In this document: positions 26,093-35,619 of the stretch, piece by piece
Numbering within the stretch: the first letter of the stretch is position 1
Layout: every line of letters starts with the position of its first letter
From: Bacteroidota bacterium
Lineage (GTDB): Bacteria > Bacteroidota > Bacteroidia > Bacteroidales > Dysgonomonadaceae
Direction of reading: 5' to 3'
NCBI GenBank assembly: GCA_023424395.1
Contig: JAFADY010000020.1
Coordinates: forward strand, 62,001 to 126,000
Length of the DNA: 64,000 bases
The notes under the pieces: generated by a model
The model's input: the letters and a program-made list of their open reading frames with translations, nothing else
Databases searched by the model: none
Told to the model about the DNA's origin: nothing
Position numbers and translations under genes: made by a program

Positions 26093-27328
26093 TCAGTGGC
26101 AATCAATCTGTTGTGGACGAACATTTTCGCCCGAACTTAACCGCTCTGCCATCGCTTTCCCTAACAAACGGGCCTGCTCTGCCGTTTCGTCGTTAAGCGC
26201 TTGCTTTATTTCCACTGCGGGACTCACGATCTCGAATTCCATTTTATCGGAAAATTCTTTCAGGTTTTTTATGGCGGCGCCCGCCCATGTAAACGCCCCG
26301 AAATAACCGAAAAACCGGTTCTTTACATATCGGTTCTGCAACGCGGAAACCAAACTTTCCACGGCGGGATACAGTTTGTTGTTGTAGGTGGGCGAGCCGA
26401 TGATCAATCCATTGTATTTGAAAACATCGCGGATGATTTCCGATTCGTGACTTTTCGAAACGTTGTGCATCACAATATTTTTGATGCCGTTTTCGGCAGC
26501 CGATTCGGCGATAACCTCGGCCAATTGCTCGGTGTTTCCGTACATGCTTCCGTAAGCGATCACCAAACCGTTTTCGAGCGCTTCGTATTTGCTGAGTTTG
26601 TCATACAGCGAAATCACTTCGGTAATGTTTTCTTTTTGTGTCCACACAGGGCCGTGGGTGGAGCAAACGATATCTATTTCTACTCCATCGAGTTTTTTTA
26701 AAGCCGCCTGCACGGGTGAGCCGAATTTACCCACAATATTGGAGTAATAACGCACCATTTCATCGCGATAGCGGCACGTATTTAACTGCGAATCCATTAC
26801 GCCGCCATCCAACGCTCCAAATGTTCCGAACGCATCGGCGCTGAAAAGCGTTTTGGTTTCGGGAACGTACGTCATCATGGTTTCGGGCCAATGAACCATG
26901 GGCGTTAAGTAGAAGGCCAATGTGTGTTGCCCGAGCGACACTTCGTCTTTGTCTTTTATTACCTGCACGTTTTCGGTAATGCCGTAATATCCTTCCAGCA
27001 TTCCTGCCGTGCGCGTATTACCGATAATTTGTATATTAGGATATTTCGTTATCAGCCATTCGATGGAACCGGAGTGATCGGGTTCCATGTGATTTACGAT
27101 CAAATAATCGAGCGGTTTGTCGCCCAGCACCGATTTAATTTTACGAAAATATACATCGGAATAACAGATGTCAACGGTGTCTATTAACGCTGTTTTTTCA
27201 TCGTTAATGATGTACGAATTGTAAGAAACACCTTTTGGCAGCGGCCACAGGTTTTCGAAAAGATGTTTGGTGCGGTCGTTCACACCAACGTAATACAGGT
27301 TCTTTGTAATTTCGACGGGGTTGTACAT
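26093..27328 (-). CDS. FprA-type flavodiiron protein (A-type flavoprotein)
   Basis: A 411-residue cytosolic enzyme that reduces O2 or NO to water or N2O in anaerobes. The N-terminal metallo-beta-lactamase domain carries the diiron motif H80-x-E82-x-D84-H85 (VNHMEPDHSGS), followed by H148-type MVHWPET and D (DAFGTFGALDGGVMD) ligands. The flavodoxin domain starts near residue 253 (VIAYGSMYGNTEQLAEVIAE), with FMN contacts GSPTYNN and GAFTWAGAA. No C-terminal rubredoxin domain exists. The redox partner is not encoded next door. It suits a strict or facultative anaerobe. Confidence 0.92.
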   Translation of the reverse strand: MYNPVEITKNLYYVGVNDRTKHLFENLWPLPKGVSYNSYIINDEKTALIDTVDICYSDVYFRKIKSVLGDKPLDYLIVNHMEPDHSGSIEWLITKYPNIQIIGNTRTAGMLEGYYGITENVQVIKDKDEVSLGQHTLAFYLTPMVHWPETMMTYVPETKTLFSADAFGTFGALDGGVMDSQLNTCRYRDEMVRYYSNIVGKFGSPVQAALKKLDGVEIDIVCSTHGPVWTQKENITEVISLYDKLSKYEALENGLVIAYGSMYGNTEQLAEVIAESAAENGIKNIVMHNVSKSHESEIIRDVFKYNGLIIGSPTYNNKLYPAVESLVSALQNRYVKNRFFGYFGAFTWAGAAIKNLKEFSDKMEFEIVSPAVEIKQALNDETAEQARLLGKAMAERLSSGENVRPQQIDCH

Positions 27329-27352
27329 ATTTCAGTTGTTCAGTTTTCAGTT

Positions 27353-28255
27353 CTATTTCTTCTTATTTGCTTTCGCCGTTTTTTTATCTATATCCGATTG
27401 TTTGGGCGTGATCGCTTTCTCAGCAGGACGCCTCATAGCTTGCCAAATGAGCCATATTCCCCATAGAATGAAAGGAATACTGAGCCATTGTCCGAGGATT
27501 AGTCCGGTGTTTTCACGCATAGCAATTTCGGAATCTACCTGCACGTTTTTAACATATTCCACAAAGAAGCGGAAAAGAAAAATAATTAAAATCCCAACAC
27601 CCAGAATTAAACCCTCGCGATATTTGGCATTGGTTTTCCAGTACATGTACATGGTTATGCCGAAGACAACCAAATAAGCCAATGCTTCGTAAATTTGCGT
27701 GGGATGAGATGGCTCGGTGTAAATGGGTTGTGCGCCCTGCATCCATTGTCCGATGTTGTCGATAAAACGGAATCCCCAAGGTGCATCAGTGGGGCCGCCG
27801 TAAATTTCGTGATTCATCAGGTTGCCAAGACGGATCATAGCTGCCGTGAATCCAGTGGGGACCATCACGCGGTCGAATGTCCACAACATGCTTTGTTTGC
27901 TCACTTTTCGCGAAAACAGCCATACGGCAATAATTATCCCGATAACGCCTCCGTGACTTGCCAGTCCGCCTTCCCAAACTTTTAGGATTTCGATGGGATT
28001 TGCCAAATAATATTCGGGTTCGTAGAACAAACAATGTCCCAATCGGGCACCTGCGATGATCGCTACGATCATGTAAACGAACAACGAATCGAACCATTTT
28101 TCGGGGAGGTCTTCGTGCTTGAAAATCTTTTGCACGATGTAAACGGCCACGATGAGCCCGATCACCCACAAAAGGCCGTACCAACGGATTTCACGGCCGA
28201 AAATGGTGAAAAGTGTGGGGTCTACGTCCCACGTTACGGATAGTAATAAGTCCAT
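27353..28255 (-). CDS. lgt: phosphatidylglycerol-prolipoprotein diacylglyceryl transferase
   Basis: A 300-residue polytopic membrane enzyme that transfers diacylglycerol to the lipobox cysteine of prolipoproteins. The Lgt signature is present as MIRLGNLMNHEIYGGPTDAP. The substrate-contacting IRWYGLLWVIGL segment near the N-terminus and the CLFYEPEYY and HPTQIYEALAYL motifs are also conserved. Seven or so hydrophobic segments are seen. The lysine-rich tail (DKKTAKANKKK) is cytosolic. It sits 24 bases upstream of the flavodiiron gene on the same strand. Several lipoproteins in this window would need it. Confidence 0.95.
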   Translation of the reverse strand: MDLLLSVTWDVDPTLFTIFGREIRWYGLLWVIGLIVAVYIVQKIFKHEDLPEKWFDSLFVYMIVAIIAGARLGHCLFYEPEYYLANPIEILKVWEGGLASHGGVIGIIIAVWLFSRKVSKQSMLWTFDRVMVPTGFTAAMIRLGNLMNHEIYGGPTDAPWGFRFIDNIGQWMQGAQPIYTEPSHPTQIYEALAYLVVFGITMYMYWKTNAKYREGLILGVGILIIFLFRFFVEYVKNVQVDSEIAMRENTGLILGQWLSIPFILWGIWLIWQAMRRPAEKAITPKQSDIDKKTAKANKKK

Positions 28256-28450
28256 AATAGTTGAATTTGTGGCAAAGATAGTAAAAAGTTATGAGTTATG
28301 AGTTTTGAGGGTGGGAGTTTTACCCTCGCAAAATTATCGTAAATTTCGGCTGATATACAGCAATATGTGTCAAAAATATGTTAATTATCAATTTCGTCAT
28401 AAAAAAGCGTATATTTGTAACTTAATACAGTTTCTAAATAAACTAGGAAA

Positions 28451-28744
28451 ATGCAACTTAGCAGCGAACAAATAAAAAAAATATCTACTTATTTTAAAGC
28501 ACAACCTGTGTTGCGGGCGTATTTGTTTGGCTCTTACGTGAGAAATGAAGCCACAAAGGATAGCGATATAGATATCCTTGTGGACTTGGACTATTCGCAA
28601 CCTATTGGCTTAGAGTTTGTTCAAATGAAATTAGATTTGCAGAAGTTGTTATCCAAGCAAGTGGACTTGGTTTCCTCGCGAGGATTATCTAAGTATATTA
28701 AACCTTATGTTGAATCTGAAAAAGTAATTATCTATGCCCGCTAA
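28451..28744 (+). CDS. MNT-type nucleotidyltransferase (antitoxin-like)
   Basis: A 97-residue minimal nucleotidyltransferase with the signature LFGSYVRNEATKDSDIDILV: the GS helix followed by the catalytic DxD. In MNT-HEPN modules this protein modifies the HEPN toxin by adding AMP and so neutralises it. The next gene is such a HEPN, which supports this role. TATATTTG at 28410-28417 is a likely -7 box. The downstream HEPN is broken, so the antitoxin may be an orphan. Confidence 0.88.
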   Translation: MQLSSEQIKKISTYFKAQPVLRAYLFGSYVRNEATKDSDIDILVDLDYSQPIGLEFVQMKLDLQKLLSKQVDLVSSRGLSKYIKPYVESEKVIIYAR

Positions 28745-29101
28745 AATTGCAGATCAAATCAGATTCAACACATTTTAGACGCCATTTCCGAAATTGAATC
28801 GTATATAAAAAACGCCGATTTCGATAAGTTTTCTTCTGATTCCATGATGTTTAACGCTACGTTAAGACAATTGGAAGTAATTGGCGAAGCCGCAAACAAA
28901 TTATCGGAAGAATATTTCCTTGCAACATCCGATGTTCCGTGGGCACGAATTATCGGTTTGAGAAATCTCATCATTCATGAATATTTTGGTGTGGACGATA
29001 TTACTATTTGGAATATCGTTAAAATCAACATCCCCTCGCTAAAAAACGCATTACTTGGAAAGGATATTGAAGAGGAAACCGATTTTAAACCAGCTTCCTA
29101 A
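28732..29101 (+). pseudogene. frameshifted HEPN (HepT-type) toxin gene
   Basis: An ATG at 28732 overlaps the end of the MNT gene by 13 bases, the usual arrangement, and reads MPAKIADQIRF. The family continuation QIQHILDAISEIESYIKNAD lies in the next frame, joined where one A seems to be lost from CAGAATTCAACAC near 28766. The downstream frame is open to 29101. It contains the HEPN RNase motif R-x4-H (GLRNLIIHEYFG). A shortened protein could start at ATG 28844 and keep that motif, but would lack the first helices. The pair is probably a disarmed toxin or a sequence error. Confidence 0.7.
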
Positions 29102-29981
29102 TCCACCCTTCTCTTTCTCCCGGCAGTAAATCCACCACAGGAATTTCGATCATTGTGTATGCACCGGGTTGCTGTTTTACGGAAGCACGGGCAACACATA
29201 CGAGTACTTGTGCCGTGAGCGCGGGATTGTTGATACGCATATCGAATTTGAGCAGTTGGTTCTGCGTGTTTCCCGAAACGCCTTTGCGCTCCATGGTAAC
29301 GCCGTGCCCCATATCTTTAAGTGCTTCCACGTCCTGAACTTGAAAAACGTGCGTTTCGTCGTGAGAGAAATAATCGTCGGTTTTAATGGCTTCAGCCACT
29401 TTATCGAAATCATAACCGTCCTTTACTTCAATGTACACCATTCGGCGATGTACGCCAGTTCCCATCGGGATGGTCATCGAAAGTGCGGCTTTCACGCCAT
29501 CGATAGCCTTTACGGCTACCGTATGTCCCATGCTCATGCCCGGGCCGAAATTGGTGTAGGTAATTCCGCGTGGCGCCATGGCTTCCATAAGTGTGCGGAT
29601 AACCGAATCGCTTCCCGGATCCCATCCGGCGGAAATAATGGAAACGGCATTGTGTTGTTTGGCAACCTCGTCCAAAGAATGGCGCAAATCCACAATTCCT
29701 CCGTGAATATCGTAACTATCCACTGTGTTAATCCCCAACGCCAGACATTCTTTGGCGAACTTTTCCACGCTTCGCGTGGGCGTGCAAAGCACGGCAACAT
29801 CCACACCGGGGAATGTTGCGATGGAATTTGATACTTGGAATTTTTTTAATTCACCGGGGATGTTGTTTGCATCGCGGCGAACAATGCCTGCAATCTCAAA
29901 ATCGGGAGCGTTTTCGAGCGCTTCTATCACATATTTACCGATATTGCCATAACCAATAACGGCAGCTCTTATTTTTTTCAT
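29085..29981 (-). CDS. ddh: meso-diaminopimelate dehydrogenase
   Basis: A 298-residue NADP-linked enzyme that makes meso-diaminopimelate directly from tetrahydrodipicolinate and ammonia, supplying lysine and peptidoglycan. The N-terminal Rossmann motif is AAVIGYGNIGKYVIEAL. Family-specific segments include LCTPTRSVEKFAKECLALG, GINTVDSYDIH, SAGWDPGSDSVIRTLMEA, and the substrate region GPGMSMGHTVAVK. The length agrees with Ddh. It overlaps the convergent HEPN remnant by 17 bases. Its own promoter was not clear. Confidence 0.95.
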   Translation of the reverse strand: MKKIRAAVIGYGNIGKYVIEALENAPDFEIAGIVRRDANNIPGELKKFQVSNSIATFPGVDVAVLCTPTRSVEKFAKECLALGINTVDSYDIHGGIVDLRHSLDEVAKQHNAVSIISAGWDPGSDSVIRTLMEAMAPRGITYTNFGPGMSMGHTVAVKAIDGVKAALSMTIPMGTGVHRRMVYIEVKDGYDFDKVAEAIKTDDYFSHDETHVFQVQDVEALKDMGHGVTMERKGVSGNTQNQLLKFDMRINNPALTAQVLVCVARASVKQQPGAYTMIEIPVVDLLPGEREGWIRKLV

Positions 29982-30068
29982 CTTTTCTTATAAGTTTTGA
30001 AATACAAAAATAGTAAAAAACAGGACAACAGATAAACTGAAATGAAAACAAGATGCGTGGCTCTCGCT

Positions 30069-30746
30069 CTACAAGTCTCGCTCCTTGATTGAGTTTTCTG
30101 CCTCTCCGATATCATCTTCCTCTTCCCATTCGACAACCGGTTTTTGCGGGCCGAATTTTCTGAAAATAATTCCTATTATCAATCCGCTTATCGCGCCTGA
30201 TAGATGTCCTTCCCACGAAACCTGTTCGTCTACAATTTCGGCAAGCGGAAAAATACTCCACGTCATACTTCCGTAAGCGAATGCCACGATCATCGATACA
30301 GCTACCAACGGAATATATTTCCTGAAAATCCCGCTGAAAAACAGAAAGAAAGCAATCGCAAAGATCAATCCACTCGCACCGATATGGTATGAATCCCGCC
30401 CGATGATCCACGTAAATAATCCGCTCAATAACCACAACCCGACAAACGATTTCAATGCGATTTGGCTGTAAAAGTAAAAAATCATCCACACGAGAATAAG
30501 TAACGGCAAAGTATTGGAGAGCAAATGCGAAAAAGAAGAATGGACGAACGGAGAAAATACTACGCCCAACAATCCGGATATTTCCCGGGGATAGATACCT
30601 AAACGCGGAAAGTAAAAAGGAAATACATTCGTATAATCAATAAGGAAAACAAGCCAAACAATTATTACAAAAAACAAAGAAGGTATTAAGGCCAACCAAA
30701 TTCTTTTTTTCTGTGTTATTGCAGGCGCATTATTCTGATTTTCCAT
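30069..30746 (-). CDS. rhomboid-family intramembrane serine protease
   Basis: A six-segment membrane protease of 225 residues. Catalytic residues are recognisable: the HIGASGLIFAI motif with the serine, the histidine in EGHLSGAISGLIIG, and the HLLSNTLPLLIL asparagine motif after the first segments. A cytosolic acidic tail follows (VEWEEEDDIGEAENSIKERD). I preferred the ATG at 30746 over one 13 codons upstream, which lies in noncoding-like sequence. The substrate is unknown. It is divergent from the glycogen operon. Confidence 0.88.
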   Translation of the reverse strand: MENQNNAPAITQKKRIWLALIPSLFFVIIVWLVFLIDYTNVFPFYFPRLGIYPREISGLLGVVFSPFVHSSFSHLLSNTLPLLILVWMIFYFYSQIALKSFVGLWLLSGLFTWIIGRDSYHIGASGLIFAIAFFLFFSGIFRKYIPLVAVSMIVAFAYGSMTWSIFPLAEIVDEQVSWEGHLSGAISGLIIGIIFRKFGPQKPVVEWEEEDDIGEAENSIKERDL

Positions 30747-30817
30747 TTTTAAACGGCAGAGAATATTATGGCTCAAAATTAACAAAACTTACAAAACGAA
30801 AAAAACTTAAACTAATT

Positions 30818-30849
30818 TTTGTCTATATTCAAGTTAATTATTATCTTTC
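30818..30849 (+). promoter_or_regulatory. promoter of the glycogen operon
   Basis: TTTG at 30818-30821, 20 bases, then TATCTTTC at 30842-30849, one mismatch to TAnnTTTG. The start of transcription would be near 30856, about 39 bases before the ATG at 30895. Confidence 0.65.
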
Positions 30850-30894
30850 GAGAGTGTTAAATAAGATGTTACAACTCTAATTCCAAAGAGCCCT

Positions 30895-32835
30895 ATGAGC
30901 TATCTGAAATTCGACAAGGACCTGATGATAAATTTAGAGTATTCACTCTATCGTAATGTTTTGAGAACGAACAGAAAAGGAGCTTACCAAAACACATCGA
31001 TTTCGGGATGCAATACCAGTAAATATCAAGGACTTTTGGTAATGCCCGTTCCTTTTTTGGACGATGACAACCACCTGATGTTGGCATCTTTCGATGAAAC
31101 CGTTATTCAGCACGGAGCCGAATTTAATTTGGGCATACATAAATACGGCGGCGATCATTACAGCCCGAAAGGGCACAAATATATCCGCGAATTTAATTGC
31201 GACAGCGTTCCCAAAACCATTTATCGGGTAGGCGGCGTAATTTTATCGAAAGAGATTATGTTTTCTTCGAAAGAAAACAGACTGATGATCCGTTATACAC
31301 TTATGGATGCGCACTCTCCTACTATTATCCGATTTAAGCCTTTCCTTGCCTACCGCAACATTTCGCAACTCACCAAAGAAAACGACCAGGTGGACAGATC
31401 GTATCGGGAAGTGGAGAACGGGATCTCCACCAGTATGTACTACGGCTATCCGGAGTTATTCATGCAATTTAACAAAACTCCCGAATTTATTTACTTCCCA
31501 TATTGGAACCGAGGCGTTGAGTATTTGCAAGACATGCAGAATGGAGACACGTATCAGGAAGACCTTTACGTGCCCGGATATTTCCAATTATCGATTGAAA
31601 AAGGTGAAGAAATTATTTTTTCTGCCGGCGACATTTTGGTGGAACCTTCGAAACTAAAAGATGAGTTCGATTTTGAAATATACAAACGCACACCCCGCTC
31701 CAACTTCTTTAATTGTTTAAAAAATTCGAGCCACCAATTTTATTTCAGCCACAACGAGGCCGAAACATATTTGCTGGCCGGCTATCCGTGGTTTAAAATT
31801 AGAGCGAGAGACCAATTCATTTCGTTGCCCGGCTGTACGCTGGCCGTTGACAAACCGCACGATTTTGAAAAAATAATGGATAGCTCCATTCCGCACTTAA
31901 AGGACTTCATGGAGGATAATCCACCGAAAAATATCATTAAACAAATAGAAGACCCCGATGTGTTGCTTTGGGTTACATGGGCTTTACAACAATATTGGAT
32001 ATCGGATAACGAAAGTTTTCTTAAAAAATATAGTGATCTTCTTTTTCAAATAATCGAATACATTTTCTCCAACAAGCATTACAACCTGGCAGTGAAAGAC
32101 GATACGGGATTGGTCGCCACCTTTGGACACGATGTAGCCGTAAGCTGGATGAACGCCACGTTAAACGGGAAACCCGTCATTCCCCGTTCAGGTTACTTGG
32201 TCGAGTTCAATGCGTTGTGGTACAATGCCCTGAAGTTTGGGGCCAAAGTGGCCGATACGCTTAAAAATAACGATCTATCGAAAGAGCTGGAGAAAAAAGC
32301 CTTGAAAGCACAGCAATCGTTTGGAGAAATATTTATAAACGATTCCGGATACCTCTACGACTATGTGGACGGACATTATTCCGACCCGAGCGTGCGCCCG
32401 AATATGCTTTTCGCCGTTTCTTTGGAATACTCTCCTTTGGAGCGCCGGCAAAAAAAATCAGTCATGGATTTTGTTACGAAAGAATTGCTTACATTTAAAG
32501 GCATTCGCTCTTTAAGCCCGCAAAGCGGTTTCTTTCATCCGCGATACGTGGGCAATCCGCAGGAAAAAGAATACATTTACTTCAACGGAATGGCTTTTCC
32601 GTGGTTGTTCGGCGCGTATATCGAAGGATATTTGCGGGTTTTCCACCGCAGTGGATTATCGCTGGCAGACCGCATCATGATTGAAATGGAAGACGAAATG
32701 CAAAACGATTGCATCGGTACCGTATCGGAGTTTTACGACTCCAATCCTCCTTTTTATGCTCACGGCGGTTACTCTTTTGCCATGAGTACGGCAGAATTGC
32801 TGAGAGCGATGAAGATAATGAAATCTTTCGATTGA
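30895..32835 (+). CDS. glycogen debranching enzyme (amylo-alpha-1,6-glucosidase)
   Basis: A 646-residue cytosolic enzyme with an N-terminal beta-rich domain (GAYQNTSISGCNTSKYQGLL, LASFDETVIQHGAEFNLGIH) and a C-terminal (alpha/alpha) barrel of the GH133 type (RARDQFISLPGCTLAV, then GHDVAVSWMNATLNGKPVIP). The barrel carries the acidic residues that hydrolyse the alpha-1,6 branch left on glycogen. It is the archaeal/bacterial-type debrancher. It starts a three-gene operon with a GT4 glycosyltransferase (45 bases later) and a GH57 enzyme, a set known from Bacteroides. The likely task is glycogen turnover. Confidence 0.92.
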   Translation: MSYLKFDKDLMINLEYSLYRNVLRTNRKGAYQNTSISGCNTSKYQGLLVMPVPFLDDDNHLMLASFDETVIQHGAEFNLGIHKYGGDHYSPKGHKYIREFNCDSVPKTIYRVGGVILSKEIMFSSKENRLMIRYTLMDAHSPTIIRFKPFLAYRNISQLTKENDQVDRSYREVENGISTSMYYGYPELFMQFNKTPEFIYFPYWNRGVEYLQDMQNGDTYQEDLYVPGYFQLSIEKGEEIIFSAGDILVEPSKLKDEFDFEIYKRTPRSNFFNCLKNSSHQFYFSHNEAETYLLAGYPWFKIRARDQFISLPGCTLAVDKPHDFEKIMDSSIPHLKDFMEDNPPKNIIKQIEDPDVLLWVTWALQQYWISDNESFLKKYSDLLFQIIEYIFSNKHYNLAVKDDTGLVATFGHDVAVSWMNATLNGKPVIPRSGYLVEFNALWYNALKFGAKVADTLKNNDLSKELEKKALKAQQSFGEIFINDSGYLYDYVDGHYSDPSVRPNMLFAVSLEYSPLERRQKKSVMDFVTKELLTFKGIRSLSPQSGFFHPRYVGNPQEKEYIYFNGMAFPWLFGAYIEGYLRVFHRSGLSLADRIMIEMEDEMQNDCIGTVSEFYDSNPPFYAHGGYSFAMSTAELLRAMKIMKSFD

Positions 32836-32879
32836 GCAAAAAACATGGATTTGGATTACACTTTAATATTTAATTGGAT

Positions 32880-34139
32880 ATGAAAGCGTTGATGTTTGGC
32901 TGGGAATTTCCCCCACATATTCTCGGAGGGCTTGGAACGGCAAGTTACGGTTTAACGAAAGGCATGTCGAAACAAAAAGACATGGAGATTATTTTTGTAA
33001 TTCCGAAACCTTGGGGCGATGAAGACCAAAGTTTCCTGAAAATTGTGGGAGCGAACAATACACCCATAGTTTGGCGCGACGTTGCTTGGGAAACGGCCAA
33101 ATCGAGGTTGGAAAGATACATGAATCCTGAAGAATATTTTTGGCTTCGCGATAATATCTATGCCGACTTCAACTATATGCGTACCAACGATTTGGGATGC
33201 GTAGAATTTTCGGGAAAATATCCGAATAACATCCTCGAAGAAACCAATAACTATTCCATAGTGGCGGGCGTTATTGCCAGAACTTATCAGTTCGATGTGA
33301 TACATGCCCACGATTGGCTTACCTATCCTGCAGGGCTACACGCGAAAAGCGTAACCGGAAGGCCGTTGGTCATCCATGTGCATGCTACCGAGTTCGACCG
33401 CAGCCGCGGAAAACCCAACCCGATCGTGTACGGAATAGAAAAAGACGGCATGGATAATTGCGACCGCATTATTTGCGTAAGCAACCATACCCGCCGGGTG
33501 GTGATCGAAAATTATCATCAGCCCGAGTGGAAAGTAGTTACCGTACACAATGCCGTGGAGCCGCTGGAGACTGAAATCGAAGCGATCGAACGTCAATCGG
33601 GCGTTCCCGAGAAAGTGATTACCTTTTTAGGGAGGATCACCATGCAAAAAGGGCCCGAGTTTTTTGTGGATGCCGCCACACAAGTCATCAAAAAAACCGA
33701 CCATATCCGTTTCGTCATGGCAGGCAGCGGCGATATGATGGACCAAATGATCCGGCTGGTAGCCGACCGCGGCATTGCCGACAAATTTCATTTCACCGGA
33801 TTTCTTCGCGGAAAGCAAGTGTACGAAATGCTGAAATCGAGCGACGTGTATGTGATGCCTTCGGTATCGGAGCCGTTCGGCATATCGCCTCTCGAAGCCA
33901 TGCAATGCAACGTGCCGAGCATAATCTCGCACCAATCGGGGTGTGCCGAAATCCTGGACAATGTTATCAAAACCGATTACTGGGATGTGGACGCCATGGC
34001 CGACGCCATGTACTCTATCTGCACCTATCCGGCTATGGCGCAATTCCTCAAAGAAGAAGGCAAAAAAGAAGTCGATAACATTCTTTGGGAAGACGCCGGC
34101 AAAAAAGTGCGCGCCATTTACAACCAACTGGTATATTGA
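32880..34139 (+). CDS. GT4-family glycosyltransferase (glycogen/maltodextrin operon)
   Basis: A 419-residue retaining glycosyltransferase with two Rossmann-like halves. The N-terminal half begins KALMFGWEFPPHILGGLGTA, with the glycine-rich GGLG nucleotide-binding loop of glycogen-synthase-like enzymes. The C-terminal half has FLGRITMQKGPEFFVDAA and the catalytic-site motif MPSVSEPFGISPLEAMQC (E-x7-E). In this operon it probably acts as a glycogen or alpha-glucan synthase-like enzyme, but the donor cannot be decided. It follows the debranching gene and precedes GH57 by 33 bases. I chose ATG 32880 rather than a TTG two codons upstream. Confidence 0.88.
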   Translation: MKALMFGWEFPPHILGGLGTASYGLTKGMSKQKDMEIIFVIPKPWGDEDQSFLKIVGANNTPIVWRDVAWETAKSRLERYMNPEEYFWLRDNIYADFNYMRTNDLGCVEFSGKYPNNILEETNNYSIVAGVIARTYQFDVIHAHDWLTYPAGLHAKSVTGRPLVIHVHATEFDRSRGKPNPIVYGIEKDGMDNCDRIICVSNHTRRVVIENYHQPEWKVVTVHNAVEPLETEIEAIERQSGVPEKVITFLGRITMQKGPEFFVDAATQVIKKTDHIRFVMAGSGDMMDQMIRLVADRGIADKFHFTGFLRGKQVYEMLKSSDVYVMPSVSEPFGISPLEAMQCNVPSIISHQSGCAEILDNVIKTDYWDVDAMADAMYSICTYPAMAQFLKEEGKKEVDNILWEDAGKKVRAIYNQLVY

Positions 34140-34172
34140 ATCATTAAGAAACAAGAAAAAACGTCAAACAAT

Positions 34173-35501
34173 ATGAAAACCATTTGCTTTTATTTTCAGA
34201 TACACCAACCCTTCAGGTTAAAACGGTATCGTTTTTTTAATATCGGCAGAGACCATTATTATTACGATGATTATGCAAACGAAGACCTGCTGCAGCAAAT
34301 AGCCGGCAGGTCGTACATACCCGCCAACCGGATGATGCTCGACCTGATAAACCTGCACAAAGGAAAGTTTAAAGTAGCCTTTTCCATATCGGGTGTAGCG
34401 CTCGATCAAATGGAAATTTATACCCCCGAAGTAATTGACGGGTTCAGGGAATTGAGCCGCACTGGCAATGTTGAATTCCTGGCAGAAACTTACGCGCATT
34501 CATTGGCTTGTATGGCCGACCCGCTGGAATTTCAACAACAGATAAAGCAGCATGCCGAGAGAATAAAACTGCTTTTCGGCCAAGAGCCCAAAGTGGTAAG
34601 AAATACAGAGCTGGTGTATTCTGATGACATTGCCCAAATGGTTTACAGCATGGGTTACGACAAAATGATAACCGAAGGCGCCAAACACGTATTGGGATGG
34701 AAAAGCCCGAATTATGTTTACAAGTCGCTAGAACAACCCAATATGAAGTTGCTGTTGAAGAATACGCAATTCAGCGATGATATTTCTTTCCGTTTCTCTA
34801 ATTATTCGTGGAACGAATATCCGCTGACCGCCGAAAAGTTTGTATCGTGGATGGCGGCAACCTCGCCTCAGGAAGAGATATTTAATATCTTTATCAATTA
34901 CGAAACCTTCGGCAACCTGCATCCTTCGCATACCGGCATTTTCGAGTTTATGAAAGCGCTTCCGCGCTATGCTTTGGATAAAGGCATCGGCTTTGCCACG
35001 CCCAACGAAATATTTGAAACGCACAAACCGGTAGGCGCTATTACCGTTCCCAATCCCATTTCGTGGGAAGGCGAAGAGCGCGACCTTAGCGCATGGCTCG
35101 GCAACACGCTGCAAAAAGGAGCCTTCAACACCTTGTATAAAATGGGCGAACGCGTGCGTTTGGCCAATGACAGGCGTTTGAAACAAGATTGGCTCTATTT
35201 GCAAACCACCGACCATTTTCATTACATGTCCACCAAACATTTTTCGAGCGGCTCGGCACAAAGTAATTTCAGCCCTTACCAATCGCCTTACGACGCGTTT
35301 AACAATTACATGAACGTATTGAGCGACTTCATCGGGCGCGTAAACGCGCAATTCCCCGCCACGGTGGACAACGAAGAACTGAACTCGCTGCTCACCACCA
35401 TACATAATCAGGAAAAAGAAATTAAAAAACTGCAGTCGGAACTCAAAAAAGTAATTACAGATAACGAGGAGAAATTGTTGGGAAAAACAACTAAAAATTA
35501 A
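34173..35501 (+). CDS. GH57-family alpha-glucan hydrolase or branching enzyme
   Basis: A 442-residue cytosolic member of GH57. The N-terminal signature is FYFQIHQPFRLKRYRFF, and the nucleophile region is probably PKVVRNTELVYSDDIAQMVY with the Glu; the YETFGNLHPSHTGIFEFM segment carries a second acidic cluster. GH57 enzymes act on alpha-1,4 or alpha-1,6 linkages, as amylase, 4-alpha-glucanotransferase or branching enzyme. The C-terminus is a charged coiled coil (IHNQEKEIKKLQSELKKVI). It is the third gene of the operon with the debranching enzyme and the GT4. Confidence 0.88.
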   Translation: MKTICFYFQIHQPFRLKRYRFFNIGRDHYYYDDYANEDLLQQIAGRSYIPANRMMLDLINLHKGKFKVAFSISGVALDQMEIYTPEVIDGFRELSRTGNVEFLAETYAHSLACMADPLEFQQQIKQHAERIKLLFGQEPKVVRNTELVYSDDIAQMVYSMGYDKMITEGAKHVLGWKSPNYVYKSLEQPNMKLLLKNTQFSDDISFRFSNYSWNEYPLTAEKFVSWMAATSPQEEIFNIFINYETFGNLHPSHTGIFEFMKALPRYALDKGIGFATPNEIFETHKPVGAITVPNPISWEGEERDLSAWLGNTLQKGAFNTLYKMGERVRLANDRRLKQDWLYLQTTDHFHYMSTKHFSSGSAQSNFSPYQSPYDAFNNYMNVLSDFIGRVNAQFPATVDNEELNSLLTTIHNQEKEIKKLQSELKKVITDNEEKLLGKTTKN

Positions 35502-35528
35502 ACGGGTGAAGGGAGTTCCAACTTGCTT

Positions 35529-35561
35529 ATTGAGGGCGTTACTTGAAGTAGCGCCCTCAAT
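35529..35561 (+). terminator. hairpin after the glycogen operon
   Basis: ATTGAGGGCG at 35529-35538 pairs with CGCCCTCAAT at 35552-35561, with further partial pairing (TTACT/AGTAG) inside. No long T-run follows, so it may work only partly. It sits 28 bases after the GH57 stop. Confidence 0.55.
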
Positions 35562-35619
35562 TGTATACGAATCCTTTCGTGTGGTAATAACAATCCTTCA
35601 AAACCCGCGCGGCAAGCGG

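Noticed and set aside
34728..35405. 225-codon minus-strand frame inside the GH57 gene
   Set aside because: Antisense of a conserved enzyme with no domain and no promoter.
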